From positions 620,001 to 684,000 of the forward strand of contig NZ_JACHEG010000002.1 of assembly GCF_014201355.1 (NCBI RefSeq): DNA of 64,000 nucleotides, written 5' to 3'. A model generated the notes under the pieces. The model was not told the origin of the DNA. It did not search any database and was given only the letters and a program-made list of their open reading frames with translations. The translations under genes and the position numbers were made by a program. Below, piece by piece: positions 52,266 through 61,840 of the stretch (position 1 is the stretch's first letter; every line of letters begins with the position of its first letter). The stretch comes from Aliirhizobium wenxiniae (GTDB taxonomy: Bacteria > Pseudomonadota > Alphaproteobacteria > Rhizobiales > Rhizobiaceae).

Positions 52266-53042
52266 TCAGCAGGCGAAGGCTGCGCTGCGCACGCGACCGA
52301 TGACATGGAGATCGGCGGATAGTGCTTCGCCGATTTCCTGTGGTGGATAGGAGGCGTTGTTGTCGGCCAGAAGCTGCAGCCCTCCCCCGACAAGTCGCTG
52401 GATGCGGCGGATGACGAGGCGCTTTTCGATCCGCAATGCGTAGATGCCGCCATCGGCCAGATCACGGTCACCGGTATCGACGAAGACCGGAGACTGGTCG
52501 GCGATCGTCGGGACCATACTGTCGCCTTCGGCCAGCAATGTGGTGACGGTGTCCGGATCGAGGCCAAGCCTTGCCCAATAATCCTCGATCACAGCGGCGG
52601 CAGCGGCAGATGACGGCCTGATCTCGTCATAACCGTGGATATAGGGCCGCGACGGGGTATCCATCAGGCCGGGCGGCAAGGGCACGCGCGTGGCTGCTGC
52701 CTGGTCGAACAGGTCGATGCGGATGCCGTCGTCTTCGAAGGACCAGTCTCCGCCGAGATAACGCGAGGCAATACCGGCCTTTTCCGCCATCAGGCCCAGC
52801 GTGGCATAGGTCGGATCCTTGATGCCATGGCGATAATTGTCGAGCGTATTGTCGGAAAGTTCCGCCGCTTCGGCAGCCTTCGTGCGGCCGCCCAGCATTT
52901 CGCAGAGGACCAGAACCTTGAACGACGTGGCGCGCCGCAGAGCATCCAGCTGCAGCTTTTCCCAGCCGCGCGAAAACTTTGCCAGCTTGGCCTCTATCTT
53001 CGCGGCGACATCGCCCTCAAGTGGAATTCTCATTTCCATCAA
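52266..53042 (-). CDS. HTH transcriptional regulator with S24 (LexA-like) domain
   Basis: This 258-residue protein has an N-terminal helix-turn-helix (about residues 54-76) and a C-terminal S24 domain with GDSMVPTIADQSPVFVDT. Ser175 corresponds to the nucleophile of LexA. At the position of the catalytic lysine the sequence reads VIRRIQR, giving Arg212 where LexA-type proteins usually have Lys, so self-cleavage may be lost or altered. It may regulate a stress response or be a domesticated phage repressor. It is transcribed alone, convergent with the HAD gene. Confidence 0.85.
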   Translation of the reverse strand: MMEMRIPLEGDVAAKIEAKLAKFSRGWEKLQLDALRRATSFKVLVLCEMLGGRTKAAEAAELSDNTLDNYRHGIKDPTYATLGLMAEKAGIASRYLGGDWSFEDDGIRIDLFDQAAATRVPLPPGLMDTPSRPYIHGYDEIRPSSAAAAAVIEDYWARLGLDPDTVTTLLAEGDSMVPTIADQSPVFVDTGDRDLADGGIYALRIEKRLVIRRIQRLVGGGLQLLADNNASYPPQEIGEALSADLHVIGRVRSAAFAC

Positions 53043-53240
53043 ACCCTGAGTAGAAATCAGTTTACAGGTGAAAATATTTTTACTAGCCTGCCGAGGATTT
53101 CACCACTGGCGGACGGATATGCAAATCCAGATTAGCCGGCGAAATCACAACTGCAAGTGGATTTCATCCTTTCGAGCTGCCGTCATTGTCGCGAGCGGCG
53201 GTGAGCTTTTTTTGCCAACATGAAGCGATTGCAGTCTCCG

Positions 53241-53537
53241 ATGTCTCATCCTGACGAACTGACGCAGACCTTCGAGGCATCCGAAGAAGAATTTGCTCGC
53301 ACCTATGCCTTCGAGATGACGGACGGGCTGCGCAAGCGTGTCACGCTTGTCCGCTCCGGCCGTGGCCTCACAGTCGAGATCACCTATGTGGATGGAGCGG
53401 TCACGGATGCGACGAGCGAGACATTCGAGGCTGACGGCCCAGTGCGCATCAGCATCACGGAAAGTGGTGTCTATCTGGCGGGTTGCCGCGATCTTCTGGC
53501 CGGACGCGTGCGGCTGCGGCGTACCCGCTTCTTCTGA
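53241..53537 (+). CDS. Small hypothetical protein
   Basis: This protein of about 98 residues (105 if the ATG at 53220 is used) has no recognisable domain and no signal peptide or membrane segment. It has an even mix of charged residues with a short beta-like C-terminal half. It is divergent from the S24 regulator and convergent with ccrM. A terminator-type hairpin lies immediately downstream. Confidence 0.65.
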   Translation: MSHPDELTQTFEASEEEFARTYAFEMTDGLRKRVTLVRSGRGLTVEITYVDGAVTDATSETFEADGPVRISITESGVYLAGCRDLLAGRVRLRRTRFF

Positions 53538-53545
53538 AAAAGTAT

Positions 53546-53573
53546 GGCGCCCGGGTACAGCCACCCGGGCGCC
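53546..53573 (-). terminator. Terminator hairpin downstream of ccrM
   Basis: Perfect 11-base arms GGCGCCCGGGT and ACCCGGGCGCC flank a 6-base loop. On the minus strand the stem is followed by ATACTTTTTC, so it should end the ccrM transcript 85 bases after its stop. It could also stop the small plus-strand gene that ends at 53537. Confidence 0.85.
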
Positions 53574-53657
53574 GATCATCCTCTTCAGGGACTAGAGGTA
53601 CAAAACCCGAAGAGGAACTCTGCGATACTCCCCAAGGTCAGGGGTCCGACTGGTGGT

Positions 53658-54803
<1,146 letters not shown>

Positions 54804-54833
54804 CTATACATAAAACGAATTTATCGGCTGTTA

Positions 54834-54854
54834 TGGTTACCCAATCTGGTTACC
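54834..54854. promoter_or_regulatory. Tandem TGGTTACC repeat upstream of ccrM
   Basis: The octamer TGGTTACC occurs at 54834-54841 and again at 54847-54854, 13 bases apart. On the minus strand these read GGTAACCA, with TAACC resembling CtrA half-sites but lacking the first TTAA base. They lie about 45-65 bases upstream of the ccrM start. CtrA control is only a possibility. Confidence 0.3.
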
Positions 54855-54936
54855 AAATGCTGAAGCTGCTGAATTATTTCGGGAAAACTTTGGGAAAGCC
54901 GTCGCTATTTTGTTAATGCGGCTCTCCGTTCACGGC

Positions 54937-56130
54937 TTATTCCGGGTAGTCCAGCTCGGCGTCCTGAGCCCATTCTCCGGAGAAGCGCTTGAAGGTTACG
55001 GCGGCAAGCGGCCCGGCCGTCATCAGACCGAAATCGAAGTTCGAGCGCCGGTCCGACGCCAGCACATATTGGCGATGCACCCTGAGGAAATCCAGTTTGA
55101 TCCTCTTGTAACGCTCGGCGAACAGCATGTTCTTGATCCTGAGGAAGACCAGACGCGGCTGAGGCGCATCAGGATGGCCGGTCAGGGCGGTGACCGAGGA
55201 TTTGTAGAAACTGATCACGTCGGTCAGACACTGGACTTCGAGCCAGGTGACATTTTTTGCACGGGCGATCGCGCCGACACGGGCCCGAAGGACGCTTGCC
55301 GAGCGCAGCAGCGCACATTGAAGCGTGGCGCCGCCAAGGGTGACGAAGACCACACGCTTGCCATCCAGCAGATCGGGTTCCCTTTCGAGCAGAAGGCCGA
55401 TCGTCTGGGCGGCCATGCTGGATCCCATGCTGTGGGAGCTTATGACATATTCATCGGCCTGCAACTCGAAGGCCTGGCTTGCCGCTTGCGCGGACTTCTC
55501 TATCCAGTCGTTGACGATGGCGTTGTCGAGGCGGGACACGGCAACCGCCATGTCCCAGTCGGAAAACAGATGCAGGGTGTGGAACCGGTCCGACCAGGGG
55601 ATGAACAGCTTTGCGAAGAACAGGTAACCGAGGGCAATACCGATCGGGAGCTGCCACAGGCCGAGGCCAAGCCATAGCGGATAGGTCGCCAGCGCAAGGC
55701 TGATCGCCATGCCGAGACCAACCAGAAGAAACGGGAAGATAAAGAACAGGCCAAAACGCCAAGCGTGGCGGAAGTAACCGAAGGCGCCGCCTTCCATGAC
55801 AACGGCTGCAGCAGTTCGAAAACCTTGAACCAGACGCGTAGCCAGCGGTCGCGCGGCCAGATGATCGACGATCGCTCCATGATCGAACACGAAGAAGCGA
55901 CTTGATGTTCGCCAGGCATCTTCCGGGCGGCTGGTTTCGATGTCGAAATAGGCTCGCCCGTCCTCTTGCTGCAAAGTGCCTACATCTGCGTCGAGCCCCC
56001 AGAGTTCCGCAGTCCTCTGCATCGCCCTTTCATAGCGGGTCCGGTGCCTTTCCGCGTCAAGCGGTTCAAATCCGGGAAAATGCAGGACGACGCGCTTCTT
56101 CACGCGCGCGGAGGACGGTATTTCGGGCAC
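54937..56130 (-). CDS. Membrane protein with alpha/beta-hydrolase-like domain, unknown function
   Basis: This 397-residue protein starts with a soluble region of about 120 residues, has two to three membrane segments in the range 120-170, and continues as a domain with SSHSMGSSMAAQTIG, a G/S-x-S-x-G nucleophile-elbow-like motif of alpha/beta hydrolases. The family is unnamed to me. A lipase- or esterase-like role in the membrane is possible. It is transcribed alone upstream of ccrM. Confidence 0.68.
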   Translation of the reverse strand: MPEIPSSARVKKRVVLHFPGFEPLDAERHRTRYERAMQRTAELWGLDADVGTLQQEDGRAYFDIETSRPEDAWRTSSRFFVFDHGAIVDHLAARPLATRLVQGFRTAAAVVMEGGAFGYFRHAWRFGLFFIFPFLLVGLGMAISLALATYPLWLGLGLWQLPIGIALGYLFFAKLFIPWSDRFHTLHLFSDWDMAVAVSRLDNAIVNDWIEKSAQAASQAFELQADEYVISSHSMGSSMAAQTIGLLLEREPDLLDGKRVVFVTLGGATLQCALLRSASVLRARVGAIARAKNVTWLEVQCLTDVISFYKSSVTALTGHPDAPQPRLVFLRIKNMLFAERYKRIKLDFLRVHRQYVLASDRRSNFDFGLMTAGPLAAVTFKRFSGEWAQDAELDYPE

Positions 56131-56205
56131 TCAATTTTCTTTCGACGACAGGCGGCTGCATATCGGAGCGCAATGATATCAACCCTGTGGCGAGATTAAG
56201 GTGGG

Positions 56206-56235
56206 CCGGCAGGCGCTCTCTCGAACGCCTGCCGG
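56206..56235 (-). terminator. Hairpin downstream of the SDR gene
   Basis: Perfect 10-base arms CCGGCAGGCG and CGCCTGCCGG flank a 10-base loop, starting 18 bases after the SDR stop on the minus strand. The T-run is weak (CCTTAATC), so termination may be partial. Confidence 0.6.
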
Positions 56236-56252
56236 TATTGCGGGCTTTCCCG

Positions 56253-57011
56253 TCAGATCGCGAAGCCGCCTGCCACATCGAAAATGCCGCCGGTCATGTA
56301 GCCGCCGTTCGGGCCGGAAAGATGCGTGACGAGCGCCGAGACTTCCTCAAGCGTCGCAATACGACGGATCGGATGCATGTCCAGCAGCGCTTCCGGCACC
56401 TCGTCGCCCAGAGCGCCCTTGGCCATGTCGGTGGGCATGACACCGGGCTGAACCACATTGACGGTGATGTTGCGCCTGCCCAGATCGCGCGCGACACCCT
56501 TGGCATAACCGAGAAGCGCCGACTTGCTGCCTGCATAATCCGCAACACCCGAAACCGGTATGCGGGTGCCAAAAAGCGAGCCGATGAAGATGATGCGCCC
56601 GCCATCCGTCAGGACCGGCGCTGCGGCGCGGGTCGCTGCTACCGATCCCATGACGTTGATCTGCCACTGGCGATCGAGATTGACCGTGTCAAGCTCCGGA
56701 TCGTCGACGGTCTTGCCCTGCACGGCAATCGCCGCGTTATTGATGAGGATATCGAGCTTGCCGAAATGCGCGACGACCTTGTCGACCAGCGGCTTTGCGG
56801 CTGCCATATCCGCCTGGTCGCTTTGGATCGCGAGTGCACGCACGCCCTTCGCCTTGAGTTTTTCTACGACGGCCTCGGCCTTTTCCGCGGAGGCGACGTA
56901 ACTGATCGCAACGTCAGCACCCTCGTCCGCCAGCGCTTGAGCTATTGCCGCGCCAAGGCCGCGAGAACCGCCTGTAACGAGGGCAACCTTGCCCTTCAAT
57001 GTCTTCGACAT
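56253..57011 (-). CDS. SDR family oxidoreductase
   Basis: This classical short-chain dehydrogenase, 252 residues, has the NAD(P) loop TGGSRGLGAAIA, the NNAA structural motif (INNAAIA) and the catalytic YAGSK. Members reduce or oxidise ketones and alcohols, and the substrate is unknown. AAGGTTTCCC precedes the ATG at 57011; the longer frame has seven extra residues. It is divergent from a TetR gene, and the matched operator sites between them indicate that the TetR protein represses it. Confidence 0.9.
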   Translation of the reverse strand: MSKTLKGKVALVTGGSRGLGAAIAQALADEGADVAISYVASAEKAEAVVEKLKAKGVRALAIQSDQADMAAAKPLVDKVVAHFGKLDILINNAAIAVQGKTVDDPELDTVNLDRQWQINVMGSVAATRAAAPVLTDGGRIIFIGSLFGTRIPVSGVADYAGSKSALLGYAKGVARDLGRRNITVNVVQPGVMPTDMAKGALGDEVPEALLDMHPIRRIATLEEVSALVTHLSGPNGGYMTGGIFDVAGGFAI

Positions 57012-57072
57012 GGGAAACCTTTCCATAAACACGAAGGCGTTTCCAAATGTCGGAAGACGCCAGGCTGATTTA

Positions 57073-57088
57073 CGTAATGACCATTACG
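57073..57088. promoter_or_regulatory. Inverted repeat in the SDR-TetR intergenic region
   Basis: CGTAATG and CATTACG are perfectly inverted around a 2-base centre. It adjoins the TetR-operator-like site at 57089, nearer to the SDR gene. It may be part of the operator or of the SDR promoter. Confidence 0.4.
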
Positions 57089-57107
57089 ATAACGATCGGT
57101 ATGAAAT
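57089..57107. promoter_or_regulatory. Candidate TetR-family operator O1
   Basis: ATAACGATCGGTATGAAAT matches O2 (57133-57151) at 17 of 19 bases. The core TAACGATCGGTA is one change from a perfect palindrome. Its centre lies about 85 bases upstream of the SDR start. Confidence 0.6.
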
Positions 57108-57132
57108 TTGACCTCAGACGTCAAGCCGTTTA

Positions 57133-57151
57133 ATAACGATCGTTACGAAAT
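57133..57151. promoter_or_regulatory. Candidate TetR-family operator O2
   Basis: ATAACGATCGTTACGAAAT contains the perfect 12-base palindrome TAACGATCGTTA. It is 44 bases, about four helical turns, from O1, so bound dimers would sit on the same face. It lies just upstream of the TetR gene, consistent with autorepression. Confidence 0.65.
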
Positions 57152-57168
57152 GTAGTTGAGTTGATCGA

Positions 57169-57759
57169 ATGGGACGACATCGCGAATTTGATGTGGAGAA
57201 GGTGCTGGATGCGATCCTGTGCGTCTTCTGGAGCAAGGGCTATGAGGGAACATCGTACACCGACCTTACAGAGGCGGCCGGAGTTGAGAGACCTGCCCTT
57301 TACTCCGCCTTCGGCAACAAGGAAGCGCTGTTTGCCCAAGCGCTCGACCGCTACTACGAGCGGTATCTGGACTATATCCCGGATGCGCTTCAGAAACCGA
57401 CGTCGCGGGAAGTCGCCGCTCACATGCTCTACAACGCGATCGATCTCAACACGCGATACCCAAAGCATACGGGCTGTTTCAACATCACCGGCCTGCTGGC
57501 CGGGTCGGATGATGCCGAACCTGTGCGGCAGATGCTGATCGAGGTGCGCGCGCGCGGCGAAGCACTGTTTCGCGAGCGGCTGGAGCGGGCAAAGGCGGAA
57601 GGCGACCTGCCCGAGACGGCCAAACCCGATGCGCTGGCGGCATATCTGATGGCCGTACTTCACGGCATGGCAGTACAGGCCAAGGCCGGGTTCAGCCGCG
57701 AGACGCTGGAAGCGGTTGCCGAACAGGCACTTGCGGCGTGGCCGACCAGGGGCTCCTAA
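57169..57759 (+). CDS. TetR family transcriptional regulator
   Basis: This 196-residue repressor has an N-terminal HTH with YTDLTEAAGVERPALYSAFGNKEALF and a helical C-terminal ligand domain. The sequence resembles the subgroup beginning MGRHREFDVEKVL, which often regulates redox or detoxification genes. It is divergent from an SDR gene, and two near-identical palindromic sites lie between them, so it very probably represses both. The inducer is unknown. Confidence 0.9.
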   Translation: MGRHREFDVEKVLDAILCVFWSKGYEGTSYTDLTEAAGVERPALYSAFGNKEALFAQALDRYYERYLDYIPDALQKPTSREVAAHMLYNAIDLNTRYPKHTGCFNITGLLAGSDDAEPVRQMLIEVRARGEALFRERLERAKAEGDLPETAKPDALAAYLMAVLHGMAVQAKAGFSRETLEAVAEQALAAWPTRGS

Positions 57760-57861
57760 CCTTGGAAAGCAGGCCCGTCGCCCAGGAGACGTCGGGGTTC
57801 AAGAGGCTGCGGTTTCGCCCCGCTTCGATGCCGGAGCGGCATGGCACGGCGGTTCGCAGGG

Positions 57862-58371
57862 CTAAGCTGAATGCCTTGCAATGGGGATGTCATGCAGGTG
57901 CCGGCGCAATGCGAACGCCCAGCCGGCGAAATAACCGATCGAGCCTCCGGATAGCGCATAGCCCGCCATGGTGAGGATTTGAGCCCCATCAGGGCTAAGG
58001 GCGAGCGCGACGGCAAGCGCATAATGCAACACGAAAAGCGTCATGTTCCTGACGAAAGGCACCACGCTTCCAGAAATCGTCACCTCGCGGCTCGTTGCGT
58101 CCCGAGCGATCACCCTGGGACTAGTGACGAAGCCCGGCAACGCCAACAGAAGGCCTGCACCGAGCCAGATGCCGACCAGTTTTATGTCCGATGCCGATTT
58201 TCCGATCAGGGGCCAGATGCCCAGCACCATGAAGATGAACGGGACCGTCAGAAGCCGCCAAAGCGGACGTATTCTCGTCCTTGTCGCGGCCACCCCCTGC
58301 CAGACAAGATAGGAAAGCAGGAACCACACATAGACCGGTGTGTGAGCCAAAATCTGAAATGCGCCGACCAT
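57862..58371 (-). CDS. Small integral membrane protein (DUF6622-like)
   Basis: This 169-residue protein has about five hydrophobic helices and begins MVGAFQILAHTPVYVWFLLSYLVWQGV, a pattern I associate with the DUF6622 group. The function is unknown. It is convergent with the TetR gene and divergent from the antiporter gene. Confidence 0.72.
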   Translation of the reverse strand: MVGAFQILAHTPVYVWFLLSYLVWQGVAATRTRIRPLWRLLTVPFIFMVLGIWPLIGKSASDIKLVGIWLGAGLLLALPGFVTSPRVIARDATSREVTISGSVVPFVRNMTLFVLHYALAVALALSPDGAQILTMAGYALSGGSIGYFAGWAFALRRHLHDIPIARHSA

Positions 58372-58588
58372 AGTTTATCCAAAATCCACAAAACAATCAG
58401 GCAATTCGCGACACATGCGGAGGCGGCAATCACAGCGGAATTCTTCAAGTCCGCGGCCGATGAAAAACATAACCTGTGCGCCGGAAGATAACGCCCCCAA
58501 CTCCTCGACAGCCAGTTTCCACACTTGCCTAGAGTGGGCGGCTTTCCTATTCAGGGCCTTGATTTGGAACAGCAGGGAATGAAAAACC

Positions 58589-60229
58589 ATGGACAGTATC
58601 ACGATAGCCCTGGTCCTGCTGCTTGCCGTCATCCTCAGCGGCACGATTTCGCGGCTTCTGCCGCTTCCTGTTCCTCTGCCGCTGATCCAGATCGCATTCG
58701 GGGCGGCGATCACCGGGATTACCGGTGAAGGGGTGGTGCTGGAGCCGGATATCTTCTTCCTGCTATTCCTGCCGCCGCTTCTGTTTCTCGATGGATGGCG
58801 CATTCCGAAAGAGGGGCTGTTTCGCGACAAGGGCGTGATCCTCGAACTGGCGCTCGGGCTCGTGGTGTTCACGGTTGTCGGCGTCGGGCTTCTGATCCAC
58901 TGGATGATCCCGGCCATGCCGCTTGCGGTCGCCTTTGCGCTTGCCGCCATCGTATCGCCGACCGATCCGGTGGCGGTCTCGGCGATTGCGGCGCGCGTGC
59001 CGATCCCTCCCCGGCTGATGCATATTCTTGAAGGGGAATCGCTGCTCAACGACGCATCCGGCCTCGTCTGCATGCGGTTTGCGGTTGCGGCAGCCGTCAC
59101 CGGCACGTTCTCGCTCACGGATGCGCTGGGCACGTTCCTGTGGGTCGCGATCGGCGGCATCCTCATCGGTTTCGGCGTGACATGGCTGGTGGTGCGGATA
59201 AAGGATGTGGTTTCGCGCAAGCTCGGCGAAGATCCCGGCGCGCAGATCCTGATCAGCCTGCTCATTCCCTTCGGCGCCTATCTGGTTGCCGAACACCTGC
59301 ATTGTTCCGGCATTCTTGCCGCAGTCGCCGCCGGCATCACCATGAGTTACGCGGAATTGCGCGGCAAGGCGCTCGGCATTACCCGCGTTCGGCGCAATGC
59401 CGTGTGGGATACGGTACAATTCGCGCTGAACGGCATCATATTCGTGCTGCTCGGCGAGCAGTTGCCGGGCATCGTTTCAGGTGCGGCGCGGGTCGTTACA
59501 GAGACGGGACATGTCGACCCGATCTGGCTGATCGGCTATGTGATCGCGATCAATGCAGCGCTCGCAGCACTTCGTTTCGCCTGGGTGTGGGTGTCTTTGC
59601 ATTTCACCCTGTTCCGCGCCGCCCGCCGCGGCCAGGAAATCCGCAAGCCGCACTGGAAACTGCTGGTCGCAACCTCGCTTGCCGGCGTGCGCGGCGCCAT
59701 CACTCTTGCCGGTATCCTGACGCTGCCGTTCTTTCTCGATGACGGCATCACCCCCTTCCCGGCCCGCGATCTGGCGATCTTCCTTGCGGCAGGCGTGATC
59801 ATCTTCTCGCTGATTGCTGCAAGCGTCGGCCTGCCCTTCCTGCTCAAGGATATCGAACTGCCGCCGGAGCCAGACCACCATCAGGAAGAAGATACGGCTC
59901 GCATCGCCTCGGCCGAGGCCGCCATCCGGATGATCGAGAAACTGCAGCACGCGATGAGCGAGGGCCGCACGGATGCCGATCTTTATGGCGAAGTCGGCAC
60001 GCGGCTAATGGAGCTCTACCGCCAACGTATCGACGGGCGCTCGAAGATCGGCGACGAGGCCGAGGAGGCACGGCGGATGGAAGAGGTGGACAAGCGGCTG
60101 CGTCTTGCCGCGCTGCGTGCCGAGCGCGACGAGATCTTTCGCCTGAGCCGCGCCCGGAAAGTCTCCGAGGAGATCGCCCGCAAGCTTATCCGCGAGATCG
60201 ACCTTGCCGAGGCCCGTTACACAGTCTGA
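58589..60229 (+). CDS. CPA1-family Na+/H+ antiporter
   Basis: This 546-residue protein has about 12 membrane helices in the first 410 residues and a charged cytoplasmic tail. The conserved SPTDPVAVSAI and EGESLLNDASGLV motifs contain the ion-binding Asp pair characteristic of NhaP/YjcE-type CPA1 antiporters. It would expel Na+ or K+ in exchange for protons. The ATG at 58589 has a ribosome site AGGGA somewhat far upstream. It appears monocistronic. Confidence 0.92.
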   Translation: MDSITIALVLLLAVILSGTISRLLPLPVPLPLIQIAFGAAITGITGEGVVLEPDIFFLLFLPPLLFLDGWRIPKEGLFRDKGVILELALGLVVFTVVGVGLLIHWMIPAMPLAVAFALAAIVSPTDPVAVSAIAARVPIPPRLMHILEGESLLNDASGLVCMRFAVAAAVTGTFSLTDALGTFLWVAIGGILIGFGVTWLVVRIKDVVSRKLGEDPGAQILISLLIPFGAYLVAEHLHCSGILAAVAAGITMSYAELRGKALGITRVRRNAVWDTVQFALNGIIFVLLGEQLPGIVSGAARVVTETGHVDPIWLIGYVIAINAALAALRFAWVWVSLHFTLFRAARRGQEIRKPHWKLLVATSLAGVRGAITLAGILTLPFFLDDGITPFPARDLAIFLAAGVIIFSLIAASVGLPFLLKDIELPPEPDHHQEEDTARIASAEAAIRMIEKLQHAMSEGRTDADLYGEVGTRLMELYRQRIDGRSKIGDEAEEARRMEEVDKRLRLAALRAERDEIFRLSRARKVSEEIARKLIREIDLAEARYTV

Positions 60230-60235
60230 TAGGGT

Positions 60236-60583
60236 TTAGGCGGCATGCGTTTCACGGCTATCCTGTGGTGCTTCCTCCCGCTCGAACATGCCGTAGTCGC
60301 GCAGCACATGGCCGATTCGCAGGCGGTAATCGGCAAAGATGCCGTTGCGACCCGCAGTTTGCGCGGCGCGATGCGCCTCGACATTGCGCCATGCCTTCAC
60401 CGCGTCTTCGTCCCGCCAGAACGATAGAGACAGAAGCTTGCCGCGAAGGGTGAGGCTTTCGAACCGTTCGATCGAGATGAAACCATCGATCTTTTCCAGT
60501 TCGCTGCGCAGGTCGCCAGCCAGATCCAGATAACGATGGCGCTCGCCCATATAGGGTACGACTTCGAAAATGACGGCGATCAT
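60236..60583 (-). CDS. Antibiotic biosynthesis monooxygenase (ABM) domain protein
   Basis: This 115-residue ferredoxin-like-fold protein begins MIAVIFEVVPYMGERHRYLDLA and contains SLSFWRDEDAVKAWRNVEAH, the pattern of ABM proteins. Members include quinol monooxygenases and heme-degrading enzymes. Its ATG overlaps the end of the NIPSNAP gene, so the two are coupled. Confidence 0.83.
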   Translation of the reverse strand: MIAVIFEVVPYMGERHRYLDLAGDLRSELEKIDGFISIERFESLTLRGKLLSLSFWRDEDAVKAWRNVEAHRAAQTAGRNGIFADYRLRIGHVLRDYGMFEREEAPQDSRETHAA

Positions 60584-60921
60584 GGCTTCGTTGCCTTCTC
60601 CATCGGCGCACCGTGCGGTAGCGACATGTTCTTGAGGAAGATGCGGTCTTCCTTCAGGATGAAACGTTCGCGCTTGGCGAATTCGTAATTCTCCCGCCCC
60701 AGCGGATCGGCGGCCAACCTGGCGCGATACGCCTCATAGGCTGCGAGGTTCTCGATATTGTAGACGCCATAGGCGGTTGTGGCCGATCCTTCGTGCGGAC
60801 CGAAATAGCCGATCAGTTCGGCACCGTTGCGCGGGATCGACTGACCCCAGGCGCGGGCATATTGCTCGAAACGGTCGCGCTTGAACGGGTCGATCTCGTA
60901 ACGGATAAAACAGGTGATCAT
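60580..60921 (-). CDS. NIPSNAP family protein
   Basis: This 113-residue protein begins MITCFIRYEIDPFKRDRFEQYARAWGQSIPRNGAELIGYFGPHEG with continuous NIPSNAP character. This small dimeric alpha/beta-barrel family has no firm function in bacteria. It is the first gene of a pair with the ABM protein and divergent from an ArsR-family gene, which is the likely regulator. Confidence 0.84.
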   Translation of the reverse strand: MITCFIRYEIDPFKRDRFEQYARAWGQSIPRNGAELIGYFGPHEGSATTAYGVYNIENLAAYEAYRARLAADPLGRENYEFAKRERFILKEDRIFLKNMSLPHGAPMEKATKP

Positions 60922-61036
60922 GGCATTTCCCTTGGTTTGTTTTCCTCGTGACGGGGGTGTTTTGCCATGCCGTTCAACGACGATGCTTCGATAGCGATCG
61001 AAGTATCAATGGTAAAAACATGCTAGAAGCTCTCGC

Positions 61037-61735
61037 ATGAACGAAGGTCCAGACATTGCACAGATCGCCTCCCTGATCGGCGATCCCGCCCGCGCCAACA
61101 TGCTGGCGGCGCTTTCCGGCGGGCGGGCGCTGACCGCCACCGAGCTTGCGGGCATCGGCGGCATCACGCTGCAGACCGCAAGCACGCATCTTTCCAAACT
61201 CGAGGCTGGTGGGCTTCTTTCTCAGCGCAAGCAGGGGCGGCATCGGTATTTTGCACTTGCCGACGAAGCCGCAGCCCGGCTGATCGAAACGATGATGGGA
61301 TTTGCCTCAAGCCGCGGACATCTGCGCTACCGGCCCGGACCGAAAGACCCGGCGCTCAGAAAGGCGCGTGTCTGTTACGACCACCTTGCCGGCGATTTCG
61401 GCGTGCGGATGCTCGACAGTTTCGTCTGCCATGGCGAGATCGCATCGGATGGCGAGAACCTTTCGGTGACGGAAAAGGGCCGTGTGCAGCTAGCGACATT
61501 CGGCATCGATCTTTCAAGCCTTGCCTCCAGCCGCCGCCCCTTGTGCAAATCCTGCCTCGACTGGAGCGAGCGCCGGTCGCATCTGGCCGGCACGCTCGGC
61601 AAGGCGCTGCTTGCCCATATGCTCGACAAGGGCTGGGCGCGACGCAGCGAGGAGAGCCGTGCGGTCCTCTTTTCGCCCGAAGGCGAGCGAAAATTCCTGC
61701 TGCAGTTCCCGCTCGATACCCCCACGTTGAAGTGA
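61037..61735 (+). CDS. ArsR family transcriptional regulator
   Basis: This 232-residue protein has an N-terminal winged helix typical of ArsR: LIGDPARANMLAALSGGRAL, then TASTHLSKLEAGGLLSQRKQG. A C-terminal extension of about 130 residues contains several cysteines (CKSCLDW) and may sense a ligand or metal. It is divergent from the NIPSNAP/ABM pair, which it probably controls. The extension makes it longer than ordinary ArsR proteins. Confidence 0.87.
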   Translation: MNEGPDIAQIASLIGDPARANMLAALSGGRALTATELAGIGGITLQTASTHLSKLEAGGLLSQRKQGRHRYFALADEAAARLIETMMGFASSRGHLRYRPGPKDPALRKARVCYDHLAGDFGVRMLDSFVCHGEIASDGENLSVTEKGRVQLATFGIDLSSLASSRRPLCKSCLDWSERRSHLAGTLGKALLAHMLDKGWARRSEESRAVLFSPEGERKFLLQFPLDTPTLK

Positions 61736-61840
61736 CCAGCCTCCCACCCCGATTGACCCAGCCATGCGACCGTACTGGTTGAGCTTCCGGCACCCATCCG
61801 CTAGAAGGCGGCTGACGTCTTAAAAGGGTATATCTCCATC

